Source: Ampullaceana balthica (lineage: Eukaryota; Mollusca; Gastropoda; Lymnaeidae). From it: a DNA stretch of 64,000 nt. Positions 35,026 through 47,146 of this stretch are shown one piece after another (the stretch's first letter is position 1; each line of letters opens with the position of its first letter). The notes under the pieces were generated by a model. The model made no database searches. It worked only from the letters and a program-made list of their open reading frames with translations, and was not told the DNA's origin. Both the position numbers and the translations under genes were made by a program. The stretch is from NCBI GenBank assembly GCA_944989445.1, contig CALYLW010000135.1:281001-345000 (forward strand). Direction: 5' to 3'.

Positions 35026-35949
35026 CACTCATAAAATCTCATCACGTTAATCCGAGTTATTACTTGTTTTCAATTTAATCTCAAACAAAAGTGATAATTT
35101 CAATAAACACCGTACTTTTCATCAAAATGTTGCTTTTGTAATTTTTGTACTATGCATTTATAAAGTTTTTTTCACTTAGGGGTCCGTGGGTAAGTTTTGA
35201 GTATAAAAGGGGTCCATGGGTCAAAAAAGTTTGGGAACCACTGATCTAGCGCGAACTACAATCGGCCAACATCAACGATCTGCACTATTCTCAAGAACAA
35301 TCAAGGAGATGGATGCTTCAAATGGAGTGACAAGAATGTCTAAGAAACGGTTACATCACATTTTCATCAAATTTTGAAGCGTCTGCAAAAACAAATGTCT
35401 TAAACAGTTTTCTAGTTAAGTAGCAATAATTATTGGTCATAAATTCATATTTTTGTTTACGTTTTTTTTATTTTCAAATCTAAATTGTATTCTAGTTGTT
35501 TCACTCTTTAACAATTCATAAGTAATTTTATTTGAATAAATGTTAATAAATTTTTTTGAAAAATGTGTATTTTTTTCAGCATGGAGCGGATTATCGTATT
35601 TTACATTGGGGAAAATTGTTTCGTATAACGAGTGTTTCACTTAATGACTAAGACTCTGGAACAAATTAATCTCGTTATGAGATGTTTGACTGTACCTACA
35701 ATATATGGTGCCATGACTTCAAATTTGGATGAGAATGTTTAATGAATAATTTTGTACCTATGAATTATTGAGGGCGTTGATTAAATTTCTCGTCTTTTTT
35801 GACTCGTTTAAACAAAACAAAACCCAAAAAAAAAGAAAAGTTAACAGTGCATACAGTGACCAAAAAAGTGAGTTTTCATGCAATAAATAATTAACACTTT
35901 AAATAAAAGCTTCCAAAATAGTATATTATTAAAAAAATTGCAAGTACTC

Positions 35950-36545
35950 GATCATTCATTTATTTTCTTATTAATAATGAAGTCTGCAGGCGCAAGCGTT
36001 AAAGAATTTGAATTACATACATTATCGTACAGAACTGACATGGCGAAGACCACGATGCTATGAGGTTTATTTTAGAACATATTCGATGTAAACCCTCCTT
36101 GGGTTTTTGTTAACAAATATCTGTAAAACACTAATTTCGTTGATATTGAAAGTGATGAATCAATGCAAGCTCGGTAAGTCTTTCCTGTCCCATTGAACAT
36201 TTCATGTAATTGTGCAAACGTCGGAGTACACTGAACATTGGCTCACACGCGAAGGAAGTCACAGGAATCACACACGTAATTTTCAGTAAGCAATAAATAT
36301 TTGGAAACATCGATTCATTGCAATGTTTTATAGCTTCCGTGCAATTTTTTTGGTAGCTCTTCCCATTGGCTGAACCTCAATTTCCACCCGGTAAACTCTT
36401 CGAGCAGCACTTCTGCCATGGTGAAGGCAGATCTTGTTCATAACAATCCACATCGCCACAGCGCCCGACATAGATGCAGCGCCACCATAACACTGGCCCC
36501 TCATATTCTGTAGTGGGATCCCAAATCTCTCAATAATGTCAAGAT
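35950..36545 (-). pseudogene. hAT transposase relic including the C-terminal dimerisation domain
   Basis: On the minus strand: DLDIIERFGIPLQNMRGQCY followed by GGAASMSGAVAMW (about 36440-36545), then after a gap FPNIYCLLKITCVIPVTSFA-CEPMFSVLRRLHNYMKCS-MGQERLTELALIHHF (about 36160-36305), an intact-looking hAT C-terminal motif. Intervening parts are deleted, and no termini were identified. Confidence 0.75.
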
Positions 36546-36559
36546 CTATTTTTACAAAA

Positions 36560-36700
36560 ATAATAATTTAATAACGGTACATTCGATCGATCTGAAATTT
36601 GGTACAATGCATTGTCATCCTAGATCTATCTGTGGTAAAATTTTAAGATCTCTAGGACCATCAGAAGTGGTTTAGTTTTACGTTGGCAGATTTGAAAAAT
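36560..36700 (+). mobile_element. Fragment of the GATCTGAAATTT repeat family
   Basis: GGTACATTCGATCGATCTGA and AATTTGGTACAATGCATTGT match the interior of the copies at 7700 and 32160. Truncated. Confidence 0.5.
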
Positions 36701-36884
36701 TGTGGACAAACAAACAGGAACGAAATTGAGTTAATAAAAACGTGGTAAACAAGAGCTGCAAGATTCATCTCTGCTACCTTTATATTATCCACAACAGTAA
36801 CTGAACTAGTAAAATCATTTAAACCTAGAAACAATAGAGGATAGAAGGAAAAGGAAAAGTAGTAATTATACACGAGGCACTTAC

Positions 36885-37027
36885 TTCTAACTTGGAAATA
36901 CAACACACAAATGATCTCATACAACACGCAGACAGGGATGAAAGCACTTTTATTGTTCCATTCACAAAAAGAAACGCATACAAATCCTTATTCTTCCCGT
37001 CTGGCATTTCAGTGTAGAATGGGTTTT
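36885..37027 (-). CDS. Candidate orphan exon, unidentified
   Basis: On the minus strand a 143-nt open block is bounded by a TTCTTCAG acceptor and a perfect GTAAGT donor. It reads NPFYTEMPDGKNKDLYAFLF-VNGTIKVLSSLSACCMRSFV-CCISKLE. I do not recognise it. It lies antisense in intron 1 of gene B, next to transposon relics, so it may be a transposon or retained gene fragment rather than a host exon. No partner exons found. Confidence 0.25.
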
Positions 37028-37079
37028 CTGAAGAATACATGATAACTCGTGGTGTATGCTTGCTTGCTTAAGCCGGGCG

Positions 37080-37515
37080 GTGCCGAAAAATATTTGGATC
37101 AATTTTTAACTCACTTCCTCGTAAGCTAATGAACTGAAATTTTGCAGGCAGACTTGTGCCGATGATAAGAATGATGTATCAAAATTTCAGAAAAAATCGA
37201 ATATACCGTAATTAAATTAATGAATTTTTAGATTTTCTTTATTTATCTCTATGTAACATGTTAAATTTGTTTGCTATAGTGTAGTGGTGCGTATTATATT
37301 GAACAACATTTTCTGTCACGCAATAATGTGCGTATTTTATTGACAATACTTGTTATAAACATATTCCTGGTTGGTGCGCATTATATTAAACATGCTTGAC
37401 GACACATAACTACAATTTTAGTATTTTTGGATTGTCTTGCGCTGTGTATTATAATGAACATTCTTTTAGTTATGTCTCTTACATAAAGGATTTATAGTAA
37501 GAAAATTGTTTTTTT
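37080..37515 (-). mobile_element. MITE-like repeat, inverted copy
   Basis: Reverse complement of the family at 7520 and 31917: GAACTGAAATTTTGCAGGCA, ATATTGAACA/GCGTATTATA words and AGTTATGTCTCTTACATAAA at the far end. It ends about 95 nt before the exon 2 acceptor of gene B. Confidence 0.55.
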
Positions 37516-37610
37516 ACGGGTTTTTATAATTAGAAGGTTTCTTTACGTTCTGAGTTTTTAAAGATTTTCGAACTTACATTGTGATTGTGCTCCTCTCTAT
37601 ATTTCTACAG

Positions 37611-37876
37611 ATGTGTGCCGTTATCCATGGATGAATGCCGCTGTCCGACTTGCTATGACGAACGTCAGGCCATCCATGCCGAGTTCTCAAAGTGGCAACC
37701 TGACGATGTCCGGTGTCTTGTTAAAACTTTCAGTTCCCAGGAGGCGTGCAGACTTCTCAACGGTTCAACTCTGTACTTTGTTGGGGACTCGTTCATTAGA
37801 CACGTGTTCGTTGCCATGGTGATCTTACTCTCTAGCAACACAGTAGACGGAGAACAAAATCCAAAATGGGATTCAT
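37611..37876 (+). CDS. Gene B exon 2 of 4: GDS nucleophile block
   Basis: The acceptor is a pyrimidine-rich tract ending in CTACAG. The exon is 266 nt (1 base, 88 codons, 1 base), exactly the length of its gene A counterpart. It carries a conserved CxCPxC-type cluster, the helical DERQAIHAEFSKW segment and YFVGDSFIRHVF, in which GDS supplies the predicted nucleophilic Ser205. The donor is T|GTACGA, phase 1. Gene A has the same T|GTACG donor at the same offset although the last eight codons have diverged completely, which supports this boundary over reading on to the nearby TGA. The sequence is about 95% identical to gene A up to GACGGAG. Confidence 0.8.
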
Positions 37877-38143
37877 GTACGAAATGATATACCGTAATTG
37901 CAACCAAAATAAAAATTATAAATTTCTCTATTGACAGTATATTTTTCATAAAAAGTTTTAGTATTATTACTTAATTAATCCCCCCAGCGCTTGGATCGTA
38001 AGTAGAAGAAAATGTATTTCATAATTCCTATCTCTATAAAACGTTGAATAAAAAGAACCAAGAAGGAATCCATTATAATCAGTCACCTTTACTTCCACGT
38101 TTATCTCCTATTGAACGTCAACTTTGTTCTCTCTTACCTACAG
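37877..38143. other. Gene B intron 2, 267 bp
   Basis: The only short intron in the window that is free of arrays and recognisable transposons. The corresponding intron of gene A is 4063 bp and packed with repeats. Confidence 0.7.
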
Positions 38144-38241
38144 CCATGAAGGCATTGTGCCCAGACAAGATGGCGTCAGACACCCAGTGCAGAAATCGAT
38201 TATTGAATGAGAGCATAAGTCTGTGCGATACTACAGTAAAG
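38144..38241 (+). CDS. Gene B exon 3 of 4: small cysteine exon
   Basis: A 98-nt exon with acceptor CTACAG and donor AAAG|GTGACT. It finishes a split Ser codon, then encodes 32 residues (MKALCPDK..CRNRLLNESISLCDTTVK) and ends in phase 0. The gene A exon at 9164-9261 is also 98 nt, keeps three cysteines at near-corresponding positions and has the same phases. It is too short to be obvious as an open frame; paralogue comparison reveals it. One potential N-glycosylation site (NES) is present. Confidence 0.8.
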
Positions 38242-38370
38242 GTGACTTGTTTGATCTTTAGCAATGTTACAAAAACAATTATTTGTGTGCTATAATATGA
38301 CACAATTATTTGTGTGCTATAATATGACACTACCGTATGCCATGATGATGAACGTGTAACAATGACATCC

Positions 38371-38552
38371 ATTCAACCATTCAATCATTCAATCATTCAA
38401 TCATTCAACCATTCAACCATTCAATCATTCAATCATTCAATCATTCAACCATTCAATCATTCAATCATTCAATCATTCAATCATTCAATCATTCAATCAT
38501 TCAATCATTCAACCATTCAATCATTCAATCATTCAATCATTCAATCATTCAT
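38371..38552. repeat. 8-bp array (ATTCAATC)
   Basis: About 22 copies of ATTCAATC with scattered ATTCAACC variants, in intron 3 of gene B. An open frame through it is artefactual. Confidence 0.97.
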
Positions 38553-38774
38553 ATATGTCACTGGAGGGTTGACACGAGCATTTCCTGGTGTTAGGTACTA
38601 ACCCCCCCCCCTCTCCCGCTTGGTACGAATCCTTAGAGGGGCTACCCCGCGGATCCCAATATTTATCACTTTGCTCCACCTCCCTATTCCCTGCACAGTC
38701 AGTCTTGACAGGTCAGTGGGTACAATTCTGACCTCGGTGAGCTTAACTTCACCCACACGACGATAGGGTCGTTT

Positions 38775-39137
38775 GGTTCACCGACAAAACGACCCCGGAC
38801 AAAACGAGCCAGGACTAATAGATGGACTATTAGTAAAACGTACAATCAAATATATTCGTATTTTTACTCACCTATTCAGTGTCAGGTTTAGCTCACAATA
38901 AACAATAATATTGACATCACAATAGTGAATTTAATATAATAGCCTTTACGTGAAATGGTACCAATCGCGGCTGTTTGTTGACAAGAAACAATATAATAAC
39001 ATCACAAGAAATAATTTTTAAATTTTACCACTTTTTTAAGCGTGAAACAGTTGACAAAAGCTTAAAATGTTTGTTTAAAATGTTAACAATTTGTCTGGGG
39101 CCGTTTTGTCCGGGGCCGTCTTGACGGTCACCGGTCC
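38775..39137. mobile_element. Small inverted-repeat element with CCCCGGACAAAACG ends
   Basis: The left end (CACCGACAAAACGACCCCGG then ACAAAACG) and the right end read in reverse (GACCGTCAAGACGGCCCCGG then ACAAAACGG) are inverted copies. The iterated CCCCGGAC motif is reminiscent of the element at 7241-9105. The interior is AT-rich and non-coding. Exact edges and target duplication are not clear. Confidence 0.55.
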
Positions 39138-39351
39138 TTAACGTGTATTTCCTAGAACTTCTGGACCCCTTAATTACGAGAAAGTTTGTTGTTGACGTTG
39201 GCCTTAGAACCATAACTTTCCAATGGTGTTAGTATAAATAGGGGTGAACGGAGACTAAAGAAGAAGGGAAAGATGAATAAGAACAAGGAAATACAGAGCA
39301 ATCACACAACGCATGAGAAGAGTACCCCAGACGGACGGCATGACGAACTAC

Positions 39352-39477
39352 TATTGTCATTGTCACTATTATTGTCACCTGTTATTGTCACCTGTCATTG
39401 TCACTATTATTGTCACCTGTTATTGTCACTATTATTGTCACCTATTATTGTCACTATTATTGTCACCTGTTATTGTA
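39352..39477. repeat. 12-bp array (TATTGTCACCTG / TATTGTCACTAT)
   Basis: About ten copies of two related 12-bp units alternating in a 24- to 36-bp pattern. Confidence 0.93.
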
Positions 39478-39681
39478 AACGCTATCGCCAATTGTGAGTG
39501 TTTATCTCTTCTAATTATTAACTTTAGTTAATAGTAATAGTATATCTAGTTATTTTTTAAGTTAACTGTTATTACATTATATTACTATTTCCAACCACAG
39601 GACATACAGTGGATTTATTTGTTATTGTTAAATTGATTATTGTACAGTCAGTTACTGTGTTTTATCAAATTTTTTGTGTTA

Positions 39682-39958
39682 GGGGCCGTCCATAAAGTAC
39701 GTCACGCTCCAGACGGGTGGGGGGCGGTGTAAGAAAGTGTGACAGTTTTTGACGGGGGAGCCCGGACATGTGTGACGTCACGGTGTTTTATATTAAATTT
39801 TAACTATTTTATTAATAAAAAACAACATTTTTATTCGAAAGTGTGACGTTCTTTGGAGGGCGTGGGGGGGGTCAAAAATTTGTGACAGTTTGTGACTGGG
39901 GGAGGGGGCGGAGTTAAAAATCATCAAAAATAGCATGTCGCACTTTATGGACAACCCC
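39682..39958. mobile_element. PIF/Harbinger-type MITE, 277 bp
   Basis: Termini GGGGCCGTCCATAAAGT and ACTTTATGGACAACCCC are inverted repeats with one or two mismatches. A 3-bp TTA duplication flanks it (39679-39681 and 39959-39961), as expected for Harbinger-group elements. The interior is AT-rich with TGTGACG words. Non-coding. Confidence 0.8.
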
Positions 39959-40351
39959 TTACGTGACGTGTTAACGAGCCGCTTAAAAATATTATATATT
40001 AGTAAGTTAGAAAATAAGCTCCATTTGCAGACGTAAAACCTGGCTACTTTGAAGATACGATTGATACCAACTTCTATGATTTGCCTAAACCCTGTGGCCA
40101 GACCTTACGTAAGCACTATTCCACCACGTTACCATTATATTTACCTATCAACTATTAGGGCATGAATTTACCTGGCAACTACAATGGCATGAATTTACCT
40201 GCCAACTACAATTGCACGCTATTATAATTTGACCAATAATTCGAACTCACGATGACCATTGCGTGATTTCAGTGCACTCAAAAGTCACAAAATTGTCCGT
40301 CTATTACTGGTAAATTGAGACCAGCAACAAACTAAAATTTAGATTCCACCA

Positions 40352-40546
40352 ACTCCAGCTACAGACTCCAGCTACAAACACCAGCTACAAACACCAGCAA
40401 TAAACACCAGCTACAAACACCAGCAACAAACACCAGCTACAAACACCAGCTACAAACACCAGCAACAAACACCATCTACAAACACCAGCTACAAACACCA
40501 GCAACAAACACCAGCTACAAACACCACCTACAAACACCAGCAAAAA
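40352..40546. repeat. 13-bp array (AAACACCAGCTAC)
   Basis: About 15 copies of AAACACCAGCTAC or AAACACCAGCAAC. Confidence 0.94.
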
Positions 40547-40649
40547 ACCAGCAGTTTCTCTCTAATATAATGTAATAAAAACTTGGAACGACATTTCTAT
40601 CACCATATATAAAGTACTAGGGGCAAGTACCCGGCTTTTCCCGGGTTTA

Positions 40650-41013
40650 ACAACAATAGCAACAAAAACAACAACTAAAACAACAAAATCAACAACAAAA
40701 CAACAAAAACCAAACAACAACAAAAACAACAACAGAGCAACAACAACAAAACAACAACTACAACAACAACAGCAACAACAACAAAGCAACAACAACATGA
40801 AGGACATTGTCGTCGCAGGGCAAGGATGTGGACAACAACAACACAGCAAAAACAACACAAAAACAACAACAGACAACAACAACAACTGCAAACAACAACA
40901 ACAAACAACAACAACAACAAAACAACAACAACAAAAACAACAACTACAACAACAACAGCAACAACAACAAAACAAAACAACAACTACAACAACAAAGCAA
41001 CAACAACAAAACA
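40650..41013. repeat. CAA-rich microsatellite region
   Basis: About 360 bp composed largely of (AAC)n with interruptions, almost free of G and T on the + strand. Poly-Asn/Gln/Thr frames and minus-strand Cys/Val frames are artefacts. Confidence 0.95.
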
Positions 41014-41552
41014 ATTATTTTATGGCGATAATCGCCTTCTTGTTAATCTCGACACCAAAATGTTTATTATTTTGCGTCATTATTTTACGTCTTAATTTTC
41101 AATAATTTTTTATTTTATATAGCTCATATAAGGAAAAACTACATTTTGGGCCCCCGGCCCCCAGTATCTTATATATATGGAACGAAACCTGTTTAATAAC
41201 CTTTCCGGTATAATTTTGTGTACGTGTACCAAATTTCACGTTATTTGGTTGTCTGCATCTTGAGTTATTAGGGAAACAGACAGACAACAGACAGACAACA
41301 AATGCGTCTTATATGTATAGAGATACTTGCTTCTTAGAAAAAACAGCATGTCTCTAAAAGTACCATCACTTTTTTTATAACCCAGTCTAAGCTATGCAGA
41401 TAAAATAGAATGTTAATGTAGTCAATGTGCTTTGGTTGACATCAGAAAGACGTTGTAGATAAGAGAGTCATCTAGTTCTAACTTGGCCAACTCAAACACT
41501 ATAAACCAGTTGATTTACAATGATTTAAAAAACAATATTGGCAAGATGATTA
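41014..41552. other. Probable interspersed-repeat tail and AT-rich spacer
   Basis: 41120-41330 (GGGCCCCCGGCCCCCAG, CCAAATTTCACGTTATTTGG, ACAGACAGACAACAGACAGA, CTTATATGTATAGAGA) looks like the end of a dispersed repeat. The rest holds nothing I recognise. Confidence 0.4.
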
Positions 41553-44500
41553 AATTTGACATAATCACTATAATTTGACATAATCACTATAATTTGACAT
41601 AATCACTATAATTTGACATAATCACTATAATTTGACATAATCACTATAATTTGACATAATCACATATACATCATATGACATAATCACTATAATTTGACAT
41701 AATCACTATAATTTGACATAATCACTATAATTTGACATAATCACTATAATTTTGACATAATCACTATAATTTACATAATCACTATAATTTGACATAATCA
41801 CTATAATTTGACATAATCACTATAATTTGACATAATCACTATAATTTGACATAATCACTATAATTTGACATAATCACTATAATTTGACATAATCACTATA
41901 ATTTGACATAATCACTATAATTTGACATAATCACTATAATTTGACATAATCACTATAATTTGACATAATCACTATAATTTGACATAATCACTATAATTTG
42001 ACATAATCACTATAATTTGACATAATCACTATAATTTGACATAATCACTATAATTTGACATAATCACTATAATTTGACATAATCACTATAATTTGACATA
42101 ATCACTATAATTTGACATAATCACTATAATTTGACATAATCACTATAATTTGACATAATCACTATAATTTGACATAATCACTATAATTTGACATAATCAC
42201 TATAATTTGACATAATCACTATAATTTGACATAATCACTATAATTTGACATAATCACTATAATTTGACATAATCACTATAATTTGACATAATCACTATAA
42301 TTTGACATAATCACTATAATTTGACATAATCACTATAATTTGACATAATCACTATAATTTGACATAATCACTATAATTTGACATAATCACTATAATTTGA
42401 CATAATCACTATAATTTGACATAATCACTATAATTTGACATAATCACTATAATTTGACATAATCACTATAATTTGACATAATCACTATAATTTGACATAA
42501 TCACTATAATTTGACATAATCACTATAATTTGACATAATCACTATAATTTGACATAATCACTATAATTTGACATAATCACTATAATTTGACATAATCACT
42601 ATAATTTGACATAATCACTATAATTTGACATAATCACTATAATTTGACATAATCACTATAATTTGACATAATCACTATAATTTGACATAATCACTATAAT
42701 TTGACATAATCACTATAATTTGACATCATTTGACATAATCACTATAATTTGACATAATCACTATAATTTGACATAATCACTATAATTTGACATAATCACT
42801 ATAATTTGACATAATCACTATAATTTGACATAATCACTATAATTTGACATAATCACTATATTTGACATAATCACTATAATTTGACATAATCACTATAATT
42901 TGACATAATCACTATAATTTGACATAATCACTATAATTTGACATAATCACTATAATTTGACATAATCACTATAATTTGACATAATCACTATAATTTGACA
43001 TAATCACTATAATTTGACATAATCACTATAATTTGACATAATCACTATAATTGACATAATCACTATAATTTGACATAATCACTATAATTTGACATAATCA
43101 CTATAATTTGACATAATCACTATAATTTGACATAATCACTATAATTTGACATAATCACTATAATTTGACATAATCACTATAATTTGACATAATCACTATA
43201 ATTTGACATAATCACTATAATTTGACATAATCACTATAATTTGACATAATCACTATAATTTGACATAATCACTATAATTTGACATAATCACTATAATTTG
43301 ACATAATCACTATAATTTGACATAATCACTATAATTTGACATAATCACTATAATTTGACATAATCACTATAATTTGACATAATCACTATAATTTGACATA
43401 ATCACTATAATTTGACATAATCACTATAATTTGACATAATCACTATAATTTGACATAATCACTATAATTTGACATAATCACTATAATTTGACATAATCAC
43501 TATAATTTGACATAATCACTATAATTTGACATAATCACTATAATTTGACATAATCACTATAATTTGACATAATCACTATAATTTGACATAATCACTATAA
43601 TTTGACATAATCACTATAATTTGACATAATCACTATAATTTGACATAATCACTATAATTTGACATAATCACTATAATTTGACATAATCACTATAATTTGA
43701 CATAATCACTATAATTTGACATAATCACTATAATTTGACATAATCACTATAATTTGACATAATCACTATAATTTGACATAATCACTATAATTTGACATAA
43801 TCACTATAATTTGACATAATCACTATAATTTGACATAATCACTATAATTTGACATAATCACTATAATTTGACATAATCACTATAATTTGACATAATCACT
43901 ATAATTTGACATAATCACTATAATTTGACATAATCACTATAATTTGACATAATCACTATAATTTGACATAATCACTATAATTTGACATAATCACTATAAT
44001 TTGACATAATCACTATAATTTGACATAATCACTATAATTTGACATAATCACTATAATTTGACATAATCACTATAATTTGACATAATCACTATAATTTGAC
44101 ATAATCACTATAATTTGACATAATCACTATAATTTGACATAATCACTATAATTTGACATAATCACTATAATTTGACATAATCACTATAATTTGACATAAT
44201 CACTATAATTTGACATAATCACTATAATTTGACATAATCACTATAATTTGACATAATCACTATAATTTGACATAATCACTATAATTTGACATAATCACTA
44301 TAATTTGACATAATCACTATAATTTGACATAATCACTATAATTTGACATAATCACTATAATTTGACATAATCACTATAATTTGACATAATCACTATAATT
44401 TGACATAATCACTATAATTTGACATAATCACTATAATTTGACATAATCACTATAATTTGACATAATCACTATAATTTGACATAATCACTATAATTTGACA

Positions 44501-47075
44501 TAATCACTATAATTTGACATAATCACTATAATTTGACATAATCACTATAATTTGACATAATCACTATAATTTGACATAATCACTATAATTTGACATAATC
44601 ACTATAATTTGACATAATCACTATAATTTGACATAATCACTATAATTTGACATAATCACTATAATTTGACATAATCACTATAATTTGACATAATCACTAT
44701 AATTTGACATAATCACTATAATTTGACATAATCACTATAATTTGACATAATCACTATAATTTGACATAATCACTATAATTTGACATAATCACTATAATTT
44801 GACATAATCACTATAATTTGACATAATCACTATAATTTGACATAATCACTATAATTTGACATAATCACTATAATTTGACATAATCACTATAATTTGACAT
44901 AATCACTATAATTTGACATAATCACTATAATTTGACATAATCACTATAATTTGACATAATCACTATAATTTGACATAATCACTATAATTTGACATAATCA
45001 CTATAATTTGACATAATCACTATAATTTGACATAATCACTATAATTTGACATAATCACTATAATTTGACATAATCACTATAATTTGACATAATCACTATA
45101 ATTTGACATAATCACTATAATTTGACATAATCACTATAATTTGACATAATCACTATAATTTGACATAATCACTATAATTTGACATAATCACTATAATTTG
45201 ACATAATCACTATAATTTGACATAATCACTATAATTTGACATAATCACTATAATTTGACATAATCACTATAATTTGACATAATCACTATAATTTGACATA
45301 ATCACTATAATTTGACATAATCACTATAATTTGACATAATCACTATAATTTGACATAATCACTATAATTTGACATAATCACTATAATTTGACATAATCAC
45401 TATAATTTGACATAATCACTATAATTTGACATAATCACTATAATTTGACATAATCACTATAATTTGACATAATCACTATAATTTGACATAATCACTATAA
45501 TTTGACATAATCACTATAATTTGACATAATCACTATAATTTGACATAATCACTATAATTTGACATAATCACTATAATTTGACATAATCACTATAATTTGA
45601 CATAATCACTATAATTTGACATAATCACTATAATTTGACATAATCACTATAATTTGACATAATCACTATAATTTGACATAATCACTATAATTTGACATAA
45701 TCACTATAATTTGACATAATCACTATAATTTGACATAATCACTATAATTTGACATAATCACTATAATTTGACATAATCACTATAATTTGACATAATCACT
45801 ATAATTTGACATAATCACTATAATTTGACATAATCACTATAATTTGACATAATCACTATAATTTGACATAATCACTATAATTTGACATAATCACTATAAT
45901 TTGACATAATCACTATAATTTGACATAATCACTATAATTTGACATAATCACTATAATTTGACATAATCACTATAATTTGACATAATCACTATAATTTGAC
46001 ATAATCACTATAATTTGACATAATCACTATAATTTGACATAATCACTATAATTTGACATAATCACTATAATTTGACATAATCACTATAATTTGACATAAT
46101 CACTATAATTTGACATAATCACTATAATTTGACATAATCACTATAATTTGACATAATCACTATAATTTGACATAATCACTATAATTTGACATAATCACTA
46201 TAATTTGACATAATCACTATAATTTGACATAATCACTATAATTTGACATAATCACTATAATTTGACATAATCACTATAATTTGACATAATCACTATAATT
46301 TGACATAATCACTATAATTTGACATAATCACTATAATTTGACATAATCACTATAATTTGACATAATCACTATAATTTGACATAATCACTATAATTTGACA
46401 TAATCACTATAATTTGACATAATCACTATAATTTGACATAATCACTATAATTTGACATAATCACTATAATTTGACATAATCACTATAATTTGACATAATC
46501 ACTATAATTTGACATAATCACTATAATTTGACATAATCACTATAATTTGACATAATCACTATAATTTGACATAATCACTATAATTTGACATAATCACTAT
46601 AATTTGACATAATCACTATAATTTGACATAATCACTATAATTTGACATAATCACTATAATTTGACATAATCACTATAATTTGACATAATCACTATAATTT
46701 GACATAATCACTATAATTTGACATAATCACTATAATTTGACATAATCACTATAATTTGACATAATCACTATAATTTGACATAATCACTATAATTTGACAT
46801 AATCACTATAATTTGACATAATCACTATAATTTGACATAATCACTATAATTTGACATAATCACTATAATTTGACATAATCACTATAATTTGACATAATCA
46901 CTATAATTTGACATAATCACTATAATTTGACATAATCACTATAATTTGACATAATCACTATAATTTGACATAATCACTATAATTTGACATAATCACTATA
47001 ATTTGACATAATCACTATAATTTGACATAATCACTATAATTTGACATAATCACTATAATTTGACATAATCACTAT
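41553..47075. repeat. 19-bp satellite-like array, about 290 copies
   Basis: The unit is AATTTGACATAATCACTAT. Indel variants occur at about 41650-41680, 41748, 41770, 42725, 42860 and 43050. From about 43060 to the end every unit appears identical. It occupies most of intron 3 of gene B and ends about 70 nt before the exon 4 acceptor. The unit has stops in all frames, so no long open frames. Confidence 0.98.
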
Positions 47076-47146
47076 TCAAATGTCCGGCCTTCAGATGAAT
47101 ATGAGATTTTCATCAGATGTTCTTTATAGTTATCTTTCTTTTCCAG

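Larger units (their letters stand above)
32816..35243 (+). mobile_element. hAT element (ZBED5/FAM200-type), 2428 bp
   Basis: Termini CAGTGGTTCCCAAA and TTTGGGAACCACTG are exact 14-bp inverted repeats. The 8-bp target duplication ATCTAGCG is perfect at 32808-32815 and 35244-35251. The interior has a decayed + strand transposase and a nested interspersed repeat at 34688-35025. Repeated GGGGTCCGTGG words sit just inside both ends. Confidence 0.93.
32720..35694 (+). mobile_element. Pogo/Tigger relic interrupted by a hAT element
   Basis: Joining 32720-32815 to 35252-35420 across the hAT gives a readable Tigger-like HTH segment: NEKDIEKREQGCLSSANYNRPTSTICTILKNN, and after a frame change NGVTRMSKKRLHH. 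The right terminus near 35694 (GAGATGTTTGACTGTA) matches a typical Tigger end flanked by TA. No left terminus found, and the rest of the transposase is deleted. Confidence 0.6.

Noticed and set aside
40031..40108. Constitutive exon of gene B between exons 3 and 4
   Set aside because: Exon 3 ends and exon 4 begins in phase 0, so direct joining works in both paralogues. Including this block creates an immediate stop, and gene A has no counterpart.
40562..41014. 150-codon Cys/Val-rich minus-strand frame
   Set aside because: Reverse strand of a CAA-rich microsatellite; low complexity and open in several frames.
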